Assembly (NCBI GenBank): GCA_964591275.1
Contig: CAZQAE010000012.1
Coordinates: 1 to 64,000, forward strand
Direction: 5' to 3'
Origin: G963674685 sp964591275
Lineage (GTDB): Bacteria > Lernaellota > Lernaellaia > JACKCT01
Length of the DNA stretch: 64,000 nucleotides
A program made the position numbers and the translations under genes. Numbering within the stretch: position 1 is the first letter of the stretch; every line of letters starts with the position of its first letter. Positions 35,782 through 44,263 of the stretch are shown piece by piece. The notes beneath the pieces are model-generated. The model searched no databases, had not been told where the DNA came from, and worked only from the letters and a program-made list of their open reading frames with translations.

Positions 35782-35897
35782 GTCCTCTTAAACCATGAAA
35801 AGCTTTTTGAATCAAATCCTTTTGATGTTTATGGGAATAATTGAGCATTTTTCATTTGAAAAGGAAAATTCGGTTCTTATTACCTAAAATTTCGTTG

Positions 35898-35903
35898 TAT
35901 AAT
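35898..35903 (+). promoter_or_regulatory. Candidate -10 element for the C25 lipoprotein gene
   Basis: A perfect TATAAT lies about 35 bases before the ATG at 35938. The -35 side (TTCTTA near 35874) is weak, so activity may need an activator. Confidence 0.4.
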
Positions 35904-35937
35904 GGCTTGTTGGGGCCATGAACGGAGTTAATTTATA

Positions 35938-37341
35938 ATGCTGAAGCACTGTAGTAAAGTTTTGGTTTTCCTGGTGATTTTCTCTTTCCTGTCATGCGTT
36001 GGCCCGGATTCCGACGACGATGACGCGGCTGACGATGACACACAAGCAGATGACGATGACGCGGACGACGATTCCGACGACGACGTTGATGATGACGTTA
36101 ATGATGACGCGGACGACGACGTTAATGACGACGTTAATGATGACGCGGACGACGATGCGGACGACGACGTTAATGACGACGTGGACGATGACATTGACGA
36201 TGATGCTGACGACGACATTGTCCTTCCACATCCTCCAGGGCGTTACGTTGCATTTGTCACCGACGCCACGGAAAACGCCATCGAAACTCTTATGAATTTT
36301 CGGACGCAGCAGGGCTACAGTGTTGAAATCGTCAATGTTGATGACCTGATGGCGCAAACGCCCGGCGCTCCCGTCGAGGAATTGGCCAGGGATTATTTGA
36401 TGGATACCTACGAGACTTCCCGCGAAGTTTCTAAACCCTACTGCCTGATCGTCGCCGGTTACAACACAATGCCGATGCCGGTCCTGGATACGGATCCGAT
36501 GAATCCGAATACTTACTCAACGGCCACCGATGCCTATTACGCGGATATCGATGTCGATTGGGATTTCGACGGCGACGGCGTGATCGGCGAGTGGGACGAG
36601 GACGTCTTCTCTCTCGATGCCGAATATTTGATTGGCCGCATTCCCAGCGACGATCCCGAATTGGTGGGCGATTATTGCGACAAGGTTGTTGATTTTGAAT
36701 CGGACGGTGAATCGGCCTATAAGTGGGAAACCTTGCTTCTGGCTGGCTATATCGCCATCGACGGCGATTCGGCGATCATTTTGAATATGATCCGCAACAA
36801 CACTCTCATGCCAGGCGGTTATGGCGTGCATCGCATGTACGAAGAAGGCGGCCCGTTTCCAGGCGAGGAAATTCTAAACACAGACAATCTTCTGGAGCAA
36901 TGGGGAAACAATCCTTACGGACTGGTGATATGGGCCAGTCACGGATCGACGCATGGGGCATTTTTTATCGACAGCGACGATGCGCCGTTATTCGGCGCGG
37001 GCGAAACTTCCATGGTAATGTCTTCGGCATGCAACCAAAGCAATCCGGACGCTGATGACAACATCGGCGCTTCGATGGTTTTGCATGGACCGGGAGCAGC
37101 TTTCGTCGGTTCATCGGAGATCACGCATCCCGGAGAGTTGGGAGAAGGCTCCCTGATTTTCATGGTCATGACGGACTACTACATGAACCTAAACGACACG
37201 CTGGGCCACGCCCTGTATCATTCCATGGATGTCTATATCGAGAACTTTTTTATGCTGCCCTATGATCGCGGATTGTTCCTGCGCAATTATTACGGCTTCC
37301 ACATCCTCGGCGATCCAGCGCAGACCTATTGGCCGAGATGA
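35938..37341 (+). CDS. Asp-linker lipoprotein with gingipain-like (C25) peptidase domain
   Basis: The 467-residue product has a signal peptide with lipobox LSC at about residue 20, then roughly 75 residues that are almost only Asp with Ala, Val and Asn. The rest matches the C25 (gingipain) cysteine peptidase core: AFVTDATENAIETLMNFR, YCLIVAG, YLIGRIP, LVIWASHGSTHG with the catalytic His, and VMSSACNQS with the catalytic Cys. EF-hand-like DVDWDFDGDGVIGEWD may bind calcium. It is predicted to be a surface-displayed protease; unlike Porphyromonas gingipains it is lipid-anchored and has no C-terminal sorting domain. Confidence 0.85.
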   Translation: MLKHCSKVLVFLVIFSFLSCVGPDSDDDDAADDDTQADDDDADDDSDDDVDDDVNDDADDDVNDDVNDDADDDADDDVNDDVDDDIDDDADDDIVLPHPPGRYVAFVTDATENAIETLMNFRTQQGYSVEIVNVDDLMAQTPGAPVEELARDYLMDTYETSREVSKPYCLIVAGYNTMPMPVLDTDPMNPNTYSTATDAYYADIDVDWDFDGDGVIGEWDEDVFSLDAEYLIGRIPSDDPELVGDYCDKVVDFESDGESAYKWETLLLAGYIAIDGDSAIILNMIRNNTLMPGGYGVHRMYEEGGPFPGEEILNTDNLLEQWGNNPYGLVIWASHGSTHGAFFIDSDDAPLFGAGETSMVMSSACNQSNPDADDNIGASMVLHGPGAAFVGSSEITHPGELGEGSLIFMVMTDYYMNLNDTLGHALYHSMDVYIENFFMLPYDRGLFLRNYYGFHILGDPAQTYWPR

Positions 37342-37354
37342 GGACGGCTGACTC

Positions 37355-37430
37355 AAATGCGGAATGGCGAATGCGGAAAGAACACAATATTCCTCAATAA
37401 AGTCATACCTCATACTTCAAACTTCATAAC
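37355..37430. repeat. Two heptamer arrays at facing gene ends
   Basis: AATGCGG-AATGGCG-AATGCGG (37355-37376) follows the plus-strand gene. CATACCTCATACTTCAAACT (37403 on) is the inverse of the GAAGTAT type and abuts the stop codon of the minus-strand gene at 37431. Confidence 0.65.
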
Positions 37431-38249
37431 TCATTGCGCGGCGCGGACGCAGCGAAATCCGACAAGGTCAATGGCCACGTTATCCTGTATCCAGAACCGG
37501 TCCGAGGCCCGCATGAAGGATGCGATGCCCGAGACGGCGCCGCCGCGAAGGATATGCCCTGTACCCTCGGAAGGTCCTGAAGGATCCTGTCCGGGGCTTT
37601 GCGCGTAGTACTGCGCGTCGTAGGAGTCGTTGACCCACTCGCGGATATTTCCGAGCATGTCGTAGAGGCCGAAATCGTTTGGCTCCTTTTGACCCACTGG
37701 CTGGGGTGTGTTTTGCGAATTGTCCTTATACCATGCGATGTCATTGAGGCAGTCATTGTCGTCGCCGCAATAGTATTTCGTTGTTGAATTCGCCCTGGCT
37801 GCGTATTCCCATTCCGCTTCCGTGGGAAGGCGACCGTCCATCGCCTGGCAAAATAGTTTGGCGTATAGCCAAACGACGTTTTCCACCGGACAATCCGAGC
37901 ATTCGCCATACTGACTGGGATTTTCACCCATCACTTCAAAGAACTGACTCTGCGTGATTTCCGACGCCGTCATTTCCATAGGGGATATTGTTACAGTGTG
38001 AACCGGGCTTTCGTCTTCCGCGCAGATCGTGTCGCCGGCGGAACACCCCATCTCGAAAGCGCCGCCCGCTATTGGCATCCACTGAAGCTCCGTCGTGCCG
38101 TATCCGAAATCGTCGTCATCATCATCATCGTCGTCATCTCCATCGTCTTCCTCATCGTCATCGTCGCCGGAGCAGGCCGACATCAAAAACAATGAACACG
38201 CAACGATCAAAGTTGCGGCCAGGGTGAATTTTTTAAAAAGGCGGATCAT
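37431..38249 (-). CDS. Asp-linker lipoprotein with FGE-sulfatase (SUMF1-type) domain
   Basis: The 272-residue product has a signal peptide (lipobox MSAC near residue 26), an acidic run of about 20 (EEDDGDDDDDDDDDD), then a C-type-lectin-like FGE-sulfatase domain: GGAFEMGC, ASEITQSQFFEVMGENPSQ, RLPTEAEWEYAARA, LGNIREWVND, LRGGAV and GFRCVRAAQ. The paired active-site Cys of true formylglycine-generating enzymes is not seen after the GG motif, so catalysis is doubtful and a binding role is likely. GAGG lies 7 bases before the start at 38249. It is divergent from a second gene of the same build. Confidence 0.85.
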   Translation of the reverse strand: MIRLFKKFTLAATLIVACSLFLMSACSGDDDDEEDDGDDDDDDDDDDFGYGTTELQWMPIAGGAFEMGCSAGDTICAEDESPVHTVTISPMEMTASEITQSQFFEVMGENPSQYGECSDCPVENVVWLYAKLFCQAMDGRLPTEAEWEYAARANSTTKYYCGDDNDCLNDIAWYKDNSQNTPQPVGQKEPNDFGLYDMLGNIREWVNDSYDAQYYAQSPGQDPSGPSEGTGHILRGGAVSGIASFMRASDRFWIQDNVAIDLVGFRCVRAAQ

Positions 38250-38536
38250 GGCATACCTCGCGAAAGTGTTATTGGCCGGATGCTCCGGCGAAAAATAAGG
38301 GCAATCCATCGCTCATTAATAGGCGCATTGAGCAATATTAAAAACCGCCAAGGCCCTTTGCTAATCGCACCTGCGCTATATTTCAAGCATTTCTTGAAAA
38401 GAAATTCAATCGCTTGGTTTTGTTGGTTTATTGACAAGTGGATGTCATTGCCCGAAAAATGCACGAAAAGACGTTGCGAGAATCTGCGTCAATGCGTAGG
38501 GGCGTAAATTGACTTGTCTTTGAAAAGGAGCGGAAA

Positions 38537-39745
38537 ATGTTTTGTTTTCGATATGGTCTATATTTTCTAATTGTGGCTCTTTCTGTTTTCGTCGGCCTTG
38601 CGTCGGTCGCCTGCACGAGTGCTTCCGGCGGCGACGATGATGACGATGATGGCCAAGACCCCCAAGATGACGACGCTGACGATGACGGAGATGATTGCAT
38701 CAACTGTTCGGGCACAGCCGAATGCACAGAGGCTCTGGGAGCAGGGTGGGTCTGCATCAATGATTGCTGCGTCGATTATGGCGCGGACGACGATTTGAAC
38801 GACGATGTCGATGATGACGCCGACGACGATGTCGATGACGATGTCGACGACGACGTGGATGACGATGTCGATGATGATGTCGATGATGACGCCGATGACG
38901 ATATCACAGAAGGCTTCGTGGAAATCCAATCCGGTGGGTTTTCTATGGGCAGCCCCTGGGATGAGGGAGGAAGGGACAGCGATGAAGATGATTATGATGT
39001 CACGCTGACGCGGTCCTTTGAAATCATGGCCAAGGAAGTTGCACAGGTTCGTTTTGAGGATCTTATGGGATTCAATCCGAGCACCTTTGGCGATTGCGGT
39101 GATTTCTGCCCGATCGAAACAGTGAGTTGGTACGACGCGCTGGCCTACGCCAACAAACTGTCCGCGGAATACGGCAAGCTGTCGTGCTATATCCTTTCCG
39201 ATATCCGATGTTTTAACGGCTTTTACGACACGGCGCCTTTCTATTGTCGGGATCACGGAGGCATTTACGAAGCGACAGTCGCCCTCAATAGCGTTGATTC
39301 CGTGTATGAGTGCGCGGGCTATCGCCTTCCCACGGAAGCTGAGTGGGAATACGCGGCCAGAGCCGGTTCAGAAACGGCGTTTTACAGCGGCGACATCACC
39401 CGGTTTTTTTGCACGCCCATGGACCCTGTTTTAAGCGAAATCGGGTGGTATTGTGGCAATGCGGACGAGCCGAATCCCATCGGCGGGAAAATCCCCAACG
39501 ACTGGTGGATCTATGATGCCAGCGGCAATGTATACGAATGGGTTTGGGATTTGTACGACACGTACCCCGCCGACCATGAGACAGACCCGGAAGTGTCGGA
39601 AGGTGCGTTTCTCGAAAATCGCGCTAGTCGCGGCGGCAGTTGGCGGCAGACGTCTTCAAAATGTCGTAGCGCCAATCGTGCTTCTCGCGCTCCCAATGAA
39701 AGAGCTGACGATCTCGGTTTCAGGCTGGTTAGGACCCTGGATTGA
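38537..39745 (+). CDS. Asp-linker lipoprotein with FGE-sulfatase domain, second copy
   Basis: The 402-residue product has lipobox SVAC near residue 26. Two acidic tracts (GGDDDDDDGQD; then over 40 residues of DDDV/DDDA repeats) flank a small Cys-rich insert (CINCSGTAECTE, CINDCC) that may be a disulfide-linked knot. The FGE-sulfatase domain follows: SGGFSMGSPWDEGG, RLPTEAEWEYAARAGS, ASGNVYEWVWD, RGGSW, LGFRLVRTLD. It lacks the CxxxxC pair of catalytic FGE. AAAGGAG is 7 bases upstream of the ATG. It is divergent from the homologue at 37431. Confidence 0.85.
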   Translation: MFCFRYGLYFLIVALSVFVGLASVACTSASGGDDDDDDGQDPQDDDADDDGDDCINCSGTAECTEALGAGWVCINDCCVDYGADDDLNDDVDDDADDDVDDDVDDDVDDDVDDDVDDDADDDITEGFVEIQSGGFSMGSPWDEGGRDSDEDDYDVTLTRSFEIMAKEVAQVRFEDLMGFNPSTFGDCGDFCPIETVSWYDALAYANKLSAEYGKLSCYILSDIRCFNGFYDTAPFYCRDHGGIYEATVALNSVDSVYECAGYRLPTEAEWEYAARAGSETAFYSGDITRFFCTPMDPVLSEIGWYCGNADEPNPIGGKIPNDWWIYDASGNVYEWVWDLYDTYPADHETDPEVSEGAFLENRASRGGSWRQTSSKCRSANRASRAPNERADDLGFRLVRTLD

Positions 39746-39797
39746 TTTTCCGTTTTTCATTAACCCATCGGACCGCGCTTGAACGCGAAGGAGAATA

Positions 39798-40808
39798 ATG
39801 TCTTCGATAGGAGTCATCGGAGCTGGCGCATGGGGTACGGCGGTGGCTGTGCATCTTTGCCGGATGGGGCATGACGTTTTCCTCTGGGCATACGAGGCCG
39901 AGCTTGTCAGGACCATGATCGAGGATAGGGAAAATGTCTCTTTTCTGCCGGGCGCATCTTTGCCCGAGGGACTCAAGCCGACGACGGATATGGCCGAGGC
40001 GTGCAACGCGGACATCGTGGTGATTGCCTGCCCGTCGCGTTTTTTCCGCGATATCATTATGGAAGCGGCGGATTATATTTCCGATGATGCAATCGTTGTC
40101 TCGCTGACCAAGGGGATCGAAGACAACTCACTGCTGTTGCTGTCGGAGGTTTACGCGCAGGTCCGGTCTCGGGAAGCCTTAGACCGCTTCGTGGTTTTGT
40201 CAGGTCCCAGCTTTGCCAAAGAGGTTGTGGAAAGTTATCCCACGGATGTCGTTGTGGCTTGCGAATCAGACGATATCGCCCGCAAAGTTCAGCAGGAGTT
40301 TCACGCGCCTTTCTTTCGTGTTTATTCCAGCGATGATTTGGTCGGCGTGCAATTGGGCGGCGCCGTAAAAAACGTTATCGCCGTAGCCGCCGGCGGCTGC
40401 GATGGACTGGGGTTAGGCTTAAACGCCCGTGCGGCCTTGATTACGCGAGGTCTGGCGGAGATTGCGCGGTTAGGCATTGCGATGAAAGCCAATCCACTGA
40501 CTTTTCTCGGCCTGGCGGGAATGGGAGACCTCATCCTGACCTGCACCGGCGATCTGTCCCGAAACCGCACGCTGGGCTGGCGCGTGGCCAAGGGTGAATC
40601 TCCCAAAGAAGTTATTGAAAGCACCAGCGCCGTAGCCGAAGGTTATTATTCGACCAGGGCAACGTATCGCCTTGCCGAGAAACTGGGCGTGGACATGCCC
40701 ATTACCGGCTTGGTGTACTCTGTACTCTATGAAGACAAAAGCATACAGGACGCCATCAGGTCGCTGATGACCCGGGAGTTCAAGGATGAACTGCGTGGCA
40801 TCTCCTAA
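39798..40808 (+). CDS. gpsA: Glycerol-3-phosphate dehydrogenase [NAD(P)+]
   Basis: The 336-residue enzyme makes sn-glycerol-3-phosphate from dihydroxyacetone phosphate for phospholipid synthesis. VIGAGAWGTAVAVHL is the dinucleotide fold, LTKGIE and LSGPSFAKEV are family signatures, and AVKNVIAVAAG supplies the catalytic Lys region. It is full length, with GAAGGAG upstream. It stands 53 bases after the FGE lipoprotein gene, without obvious functional linkage. Confidence 0.96.
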   Translation: MSSIGVIGAGAWGTAVAVHLCRMGHDVFLWAYEAELVRTMIEDRENVSFLPGASLPEGLKPTTDMAEACNADIVVIACPSRFFRDIIMEAADYISDDAIVVSLTKGIEDNSLLLLSEVYAQVRSREALDRFVVLSGPSFAKEVVESYPTDVVVACESDDIARKVQQEFHAPFFRVYSSDDLVGVQLGGAVKNVIAVAAGGCDGLGLGLNARAALITRGLAEIARLGIAMKANPLTFLGLAGMGDLILTCTGDLSRNRTLGWRVAKGESPKEVIESTSAVAEGYYSTRATYRLAEKLGVDMPITGLVYSVLYEDKSIQDAIRSLMTREFKDELRGIS

Positions 40809-40825
40809 GACTGACTGGGTGAGGG

Positions 40826-41875
40826 CTATTTCTTTGGCGGCGTATAGGGCCCCAACTTCTTTTTCGAGTTTTCAATCCACATTGTGTTCACGATTCCCAT
40901 GTCCACCGGTTTTTTAATATAGCCATGATCTTGAAACCATTGGGCATCGGCTGTTAAACTGTCTATATTCATGGAGCCATCCGGCGATAGGCCAGTGGGC
41001 ACTGTTTTCTGATAAAGAACCGGATCTTTCACCTTGGTCCACTTGATTAGAATCTTGACGATCTCATCGAAGTCCTTTCCGTAAAAGAAAGCGTCATTAT
41101 AATCACGCAATCCCCGCAGGTAGGCGTTCATCCATTTTTGGGCCAGTTCAGGTTTATTGTTCGCAAAATTTTCCGAGTAGAAGATTGTTGCCGACTGCTG
41201 ATCGGGATACACCTCGTCGTCGCCGGCGATGCGGATTGCCGCGCCCATCTGAACGGCGCGGGCCACGTGCGGTTCGATCTCCACCGCCGCGTCCAGGCTG
41301 CCGTTATCCAGCGCGGGGACGAAGGCGGAATAGGGCATGGTCTTGATGTTGATATCGGAAAGTTCAAGGCCGAAGCGCCTGGCCCACCTCTCGGTGACGA
41401 TCTCCTGGGAAACGCCCTTGCCGGTGAGGGCCATATTGAAGCCCTTTTTGATTTTGAATTTGGAAACGTCGCCATCTGGCACGTTCTTCTTTGCGGCGAT
41501 CAGGGCAAGATAGCCGCAATTTTTGCTGACCGTTCCTTTGTCGGCGACGATCTGAATTTTATGGCCGTCGTTGTACGCGTTGTAGAGTCCGGCGTTGATG
41601 TTGCCGCCGCCCACGTCAAGATCGCCCTTGATAAGGGATGGCAGCATCGCCACGCCTGATTTGGCAAAGGTCGTGGTGTCGGCTTGAATGCCTTCTTCGG
41701 CGAAGTATCCCCGCTCCATGGCGATGAAGATTCCAGAACTGGAAAGGACCGGAGAAGAACCGATCATCACCTTTTCCAGCTTCTGTCCCGGAGCATGACC
41801 CACGGAAAACACAGTGATGGAAACGACGCAGAAAATGAGAATGAACAAAAATTTCACATTAGGCGTTGTTTGCAT
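40826..41875 (-). CDS. NMT1/SsuA-type ABC transporter substrate-binding protein
   Basis: The 349-residue product has an N-terminal signal segment (FLFILIFCVVSITVFSVG). The body fits periplasmic binding proteins of the nitrate/sulfonate/taurine type (KVMIGSSPVLSSSGIFIAMERGYF at the start). These deliver a small anion or organic molecule to an ABC permease. No permease or ATPase gene adjoins it, so it is an orphan here. The start at 41875 has GGAG 6 bases upstream, better than 41911. Confidence 0.82.
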   Translation of the reverse strand: MQTTPNVKFLFILIFCVVSITVFSVGHAPGQKLEKVMIGSSPVLSSSGIFIAMERGYFAEEGIQADTTTFAKSGVAMLPSLIKGDLDVGGGNINAGLYNAYNDGHKIQIVADKGTVSKNCGYLALIAAKKNVPDGDVSKFKIKKGFNMALTGKGVSQEIVTERWARRFGLELSDINIKTMPYSAFVPALDNGSLDAAVEIEPHVARAVQMGAAIRIAGDDEVYPDQQSATIFYSENFANNKPELAQKWMNAYLRGLRDYNDAFFYGKDFDEIVKILIKWTKVKDPVLYQKTVPTGLSPDGSMNIDSLTADAQWFQDHGYIKKPVDMGIVNTMWIENSKKKLGPYTPPKK

Positions 41876-42110
41876 GATAACTCCATTGGGATTTTGAGAT
41901 TCAACGTTCAACCACTAGTGAGATAATTTATGCAATTATTGCTTGTTACGTCAAGTCCTAAAATTGTTTAACGACCAAAAAAGGATTTGGCGCATTCCCA
42001 TAGGCCTGGCCGATTAGAGCTGATTGGCATCGAAATCTCATTCATTGCATTTGTCGGCGTTTCTTTTAAGACTGCAAGTGCGTGGTGCAACTATTACCGG
42101 CTATTATTGT

Positions 42111-43196
42111 ATGAATCTTCGGCAACGATTGATATTGATTCGAACAAAGATGTTTTTTGCGTCTGTCGCCGTTGCGGTCCTTTTTATTTTTGCTGAGGGC
42201 ATCGTCCGTATGAGCGGCTGGGGTGTGCTTCTGGAAGAGGAGCTTTTCAGCGATGTTTACAACGCGGCATATGAAATGCTTCCTAATGTCGCAAATCCCT
42301 GGAGCGCCATACAGGAGAATTTGAACAACGAAGGTTTCAGGGGGCGTCAAATCCCCGTTAAGAGAACGCCGGGTGTGATGCGGATCATCAGCGTGGGTGA
42401 CTCGACAACTTTTGGCATCGGCGTTGAAGCCTACGAGACATACTCTCATATTCTGGAACAGTCTTTAAATCGTCGGGGATTGCGCGCCGAGATTTTCAAC
42501 GCCGGCATTCCCGGCACGAATCTATGGCAGCAGTTGCTGCTCTTTGAAAGAGAACTGCTGAAGTACAAACCGGACCTTGTGATTCTCTACAGCGGTCCGA
42601 ATATGAGACTCGATCTTTTCCATGTCCGTCGCGCTATTGAAAGCGGTACCTGGGGCTTGAAGGCCAGGGGAATTTTGTCGCACATGCATCTCTATCGCGT
42701 CATGAGGCGCTATTTGAAGCCTCCGAGGTTTGAAGAACTTTATAGCCAGTATCCCTTGCCGAATCAGAAAGGACCTAAACTGATGGTTCCAACAAGGTGG
42801 ATTATTGAGGATGCAAAAAGAGATCTGGCGAGATTCCGGCAGTTGTGCGTGGACAATGAAATAATGTTGATAGCCGGTGGCATCATTCCGCGGGATATTT
42901 TCAAAGAGGCCCGTGAAGAAGGTATTCGCTCGGGTGATCCGAATTGGAAATCATTTTTTATCAAAAGAAACGTTGGCGGAGATTTGGCGCTTCTGATTTC
43001 CAAGATGGGCATCCTGCAATACCGGCCTGAAGATGAATTTCTGGATGCGTCATATAGCAAGGAGCTTTTCGTCGATGAAGTGCATTTTTCGTCGGAAGGT
43101 CATTTGCTGATGGCGAAGATATTGGTGCAAACAATTTGTGAGCGTAATCTATTGCCGATTCCGTGTTCGGATCCGCAAGAAGGTGAGGGCGGATGA
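42111..43196 (+). CDS. Membrane-anchored SGNH-family hydrolase
   Basis: The 361-residue product has an N-terminal membrane segment (FFASVAVAVLFIFAEGI) and then an SGNH/GDSL hydrolase fold. ISVGDSTTFGIG holds the Ser block, GIPGTNLW the Gly block, LYSGPNM replaces GxND, and FVDEVHFSSEGH holds the Asp-His pair. It probably faces the periplasm and removes or transfers acyl groups, perhaps on polysaccharide. The start at 42111 lacks a clear Shine-Dalgarno. It overlaps the next gene, which has the same build. Confidence 0.8.
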   Translation: MNLRQRLILIRTKMFFASVAVAVLFIFAEGIVRMSGWGVLLEEELFSDVYNAAYEMLPNVANPWSAIQENLNNEGFRGRQIPVKRTPGVMRIISVGDSTTFGIGVEAYETYSHILEQSLNRRGLRAEIFNAGIPGTNLWQQLLLFERELLKYKPDLVILYSGPNMRLDLFHVRRAIESGTWGLKARGILSHMHLYRVMRRYLKPPRFEELYSQYPLPNQKGPKLMVPTRWIIEDAKRDLARFRQLCVDNEIMLIAGGIIPRDIFKEAREEGIRSGDPNWKSFFIKRNVGGDLALLISKMGILQYRPEDEFLDASYSKELFVDEVHFSSEGHLLMAKILVQTICERNLLPIPCSDPQEGEGG

Positions 43197-44245
43197 GAGC
43201 TTCTCGCGTAAAATCCATCATCTTTGCGATGGCGACGGTTTTCCTCATTTGGGGATTCGCCAATCTCATCGTCGCGGCCTTGCATTGGGACAATCTGGGC
43301 GAGCAAAAATTTTATTCGGATGTCTATTCCATCCTCAACGAGGTTTTGCCGGGGGCCGAGATTCCATTCGCCAATGCCGGCAGCGAAATCGAGCGGGTCA
43401 ACAGTCTCGGTTATCGGGGACCTGATTCGACTTGGGCGAAGCCCAAAGGCGTCAGGCGGGTTGTATCCGTGGGTGATTCATCGACATTCGGAGTCTTCGT
43501 TTCCTACGACGACACATATACCGGACTCGTGGCGAAAAAGTTGTCGAAGTTTAAGTCCTGGGAAACGATCAACACAGCGATTCCCGGAACGAACATCCTC
43601 CAGCACAGGCTTCAATTCTATTATAAAATACATCGTTTGCAGCCGGACATCGTGATGGTTTACGTCGTCCCCAACGTGCGCAACGATCTGGACGCCTTTC
43701 GTGAGTTCCATGATCAGTGGGGCCAGTGGCGGGTGGGAAAATCGACGGCTTTTCAACAGTTCATGCGCTCCTGGCCCCTTTACCGCCTGATGCGCAATGC
43801 TCTCAAAGGTCCGAAGGCGGCCGGGATCAAAAACCAGGTTGAGCTTATTTACACGCAGCAGCGCACGATGTCCGAGAGTCGGCGCTTTCTCGAGGGTTTT
43901 GCAAAGGACCTTTCGGCCTTAAGAAAAGACATTGTCAAAGGTGGAGCCATTCCCGTGTGGATATGGCATATCAATCGCGCCAGCGTAGCGCAGCACGCGG
44001 CCAGGCATACGCCGCCTGAGTCGATAGCCTTTAATCCCATGGCGGGGGCGCCTGAGGATTATTACGTTGTTTTGTTGAATTTCACCCTGCAATTCGGTGA
44101 TGTCCTCGTCAATCCTTATCCGGGGGCCGTCGCGAAAGCGCAAGAGGGCGCGAAGATATTTGTCGATGAGGTTCACCCGACGGCCCTGGGGCACAAGATC
44201 ATTGCCGAAGCCGTCTGGGATGAAATGAAGGCGCTTGTTAAATGA
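43193..44245 (+). CDS. Membrane-anchored SGNH-family hydrolase, paralogue
   Basis: The 350-residue product shares the layout of the preceding protein: N-terminal membrane segment (IIFAMATVFLIWGFANLIVAAL), VSVGDSSTFGVFV, AIPGTNILQ, VVPNVRND, and FVDEVHPTALGH. Its ATG overlaps the stop of the first (ATGA), so the two are made together. The sequences are similar enough to suggest tandem duplication and divergence, perhaps into two partners of one acyl-modifying activity. Confidence 0.82.
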   Translation: MRASRVKSIIFAMATVFLIWGFANLIVAALHWDNLGEQKFYSDVYSILNEVLPGAEIPFANAGSEIERVNSLGYRGPDSTWAKPKGVRRVVSVGDSSTFGVFVSYDDTYTGLVAKKLSKFKSWETINTAIPGTNILQHRLQFYYKIHRLQPDIVMVYVVPNVRNDLDAFREFHDQWGQWRVGKSTAFQQFMRSWPLYRLMRNALKGPKAAGIKNQVELIYTQQRTMSESRRFLEGFAKDLSALRKDIVKGGAIPVWIWHINRASVAQHAARHTPPESIAFNPMAGAPEDYYVVLLNFTLQFGDVLVNPYPGAVAKAQEGAKIFVDEVHPTALGHKIIAEAVWDEMKALVK

Positions 44246-44263
44246 TGCTTTTCGCTTTAGCGA

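Noticed and set aside
36001..36220. Regular DNA repeats that could be taken for a CRISPR array or minisatellite
   Set aside because: The units are irregular GAC/GAT strings coding for Asp tracts, without constant repeats and unique spacers. The heptamer arrays also have no spacers. No cas genes are present.
37431..38249. Calling the FGE-domain lipoproteins formylglycine-generating enzymes
   Set aside because: The paired active-site cysteines are missing, so only the fold is supported.
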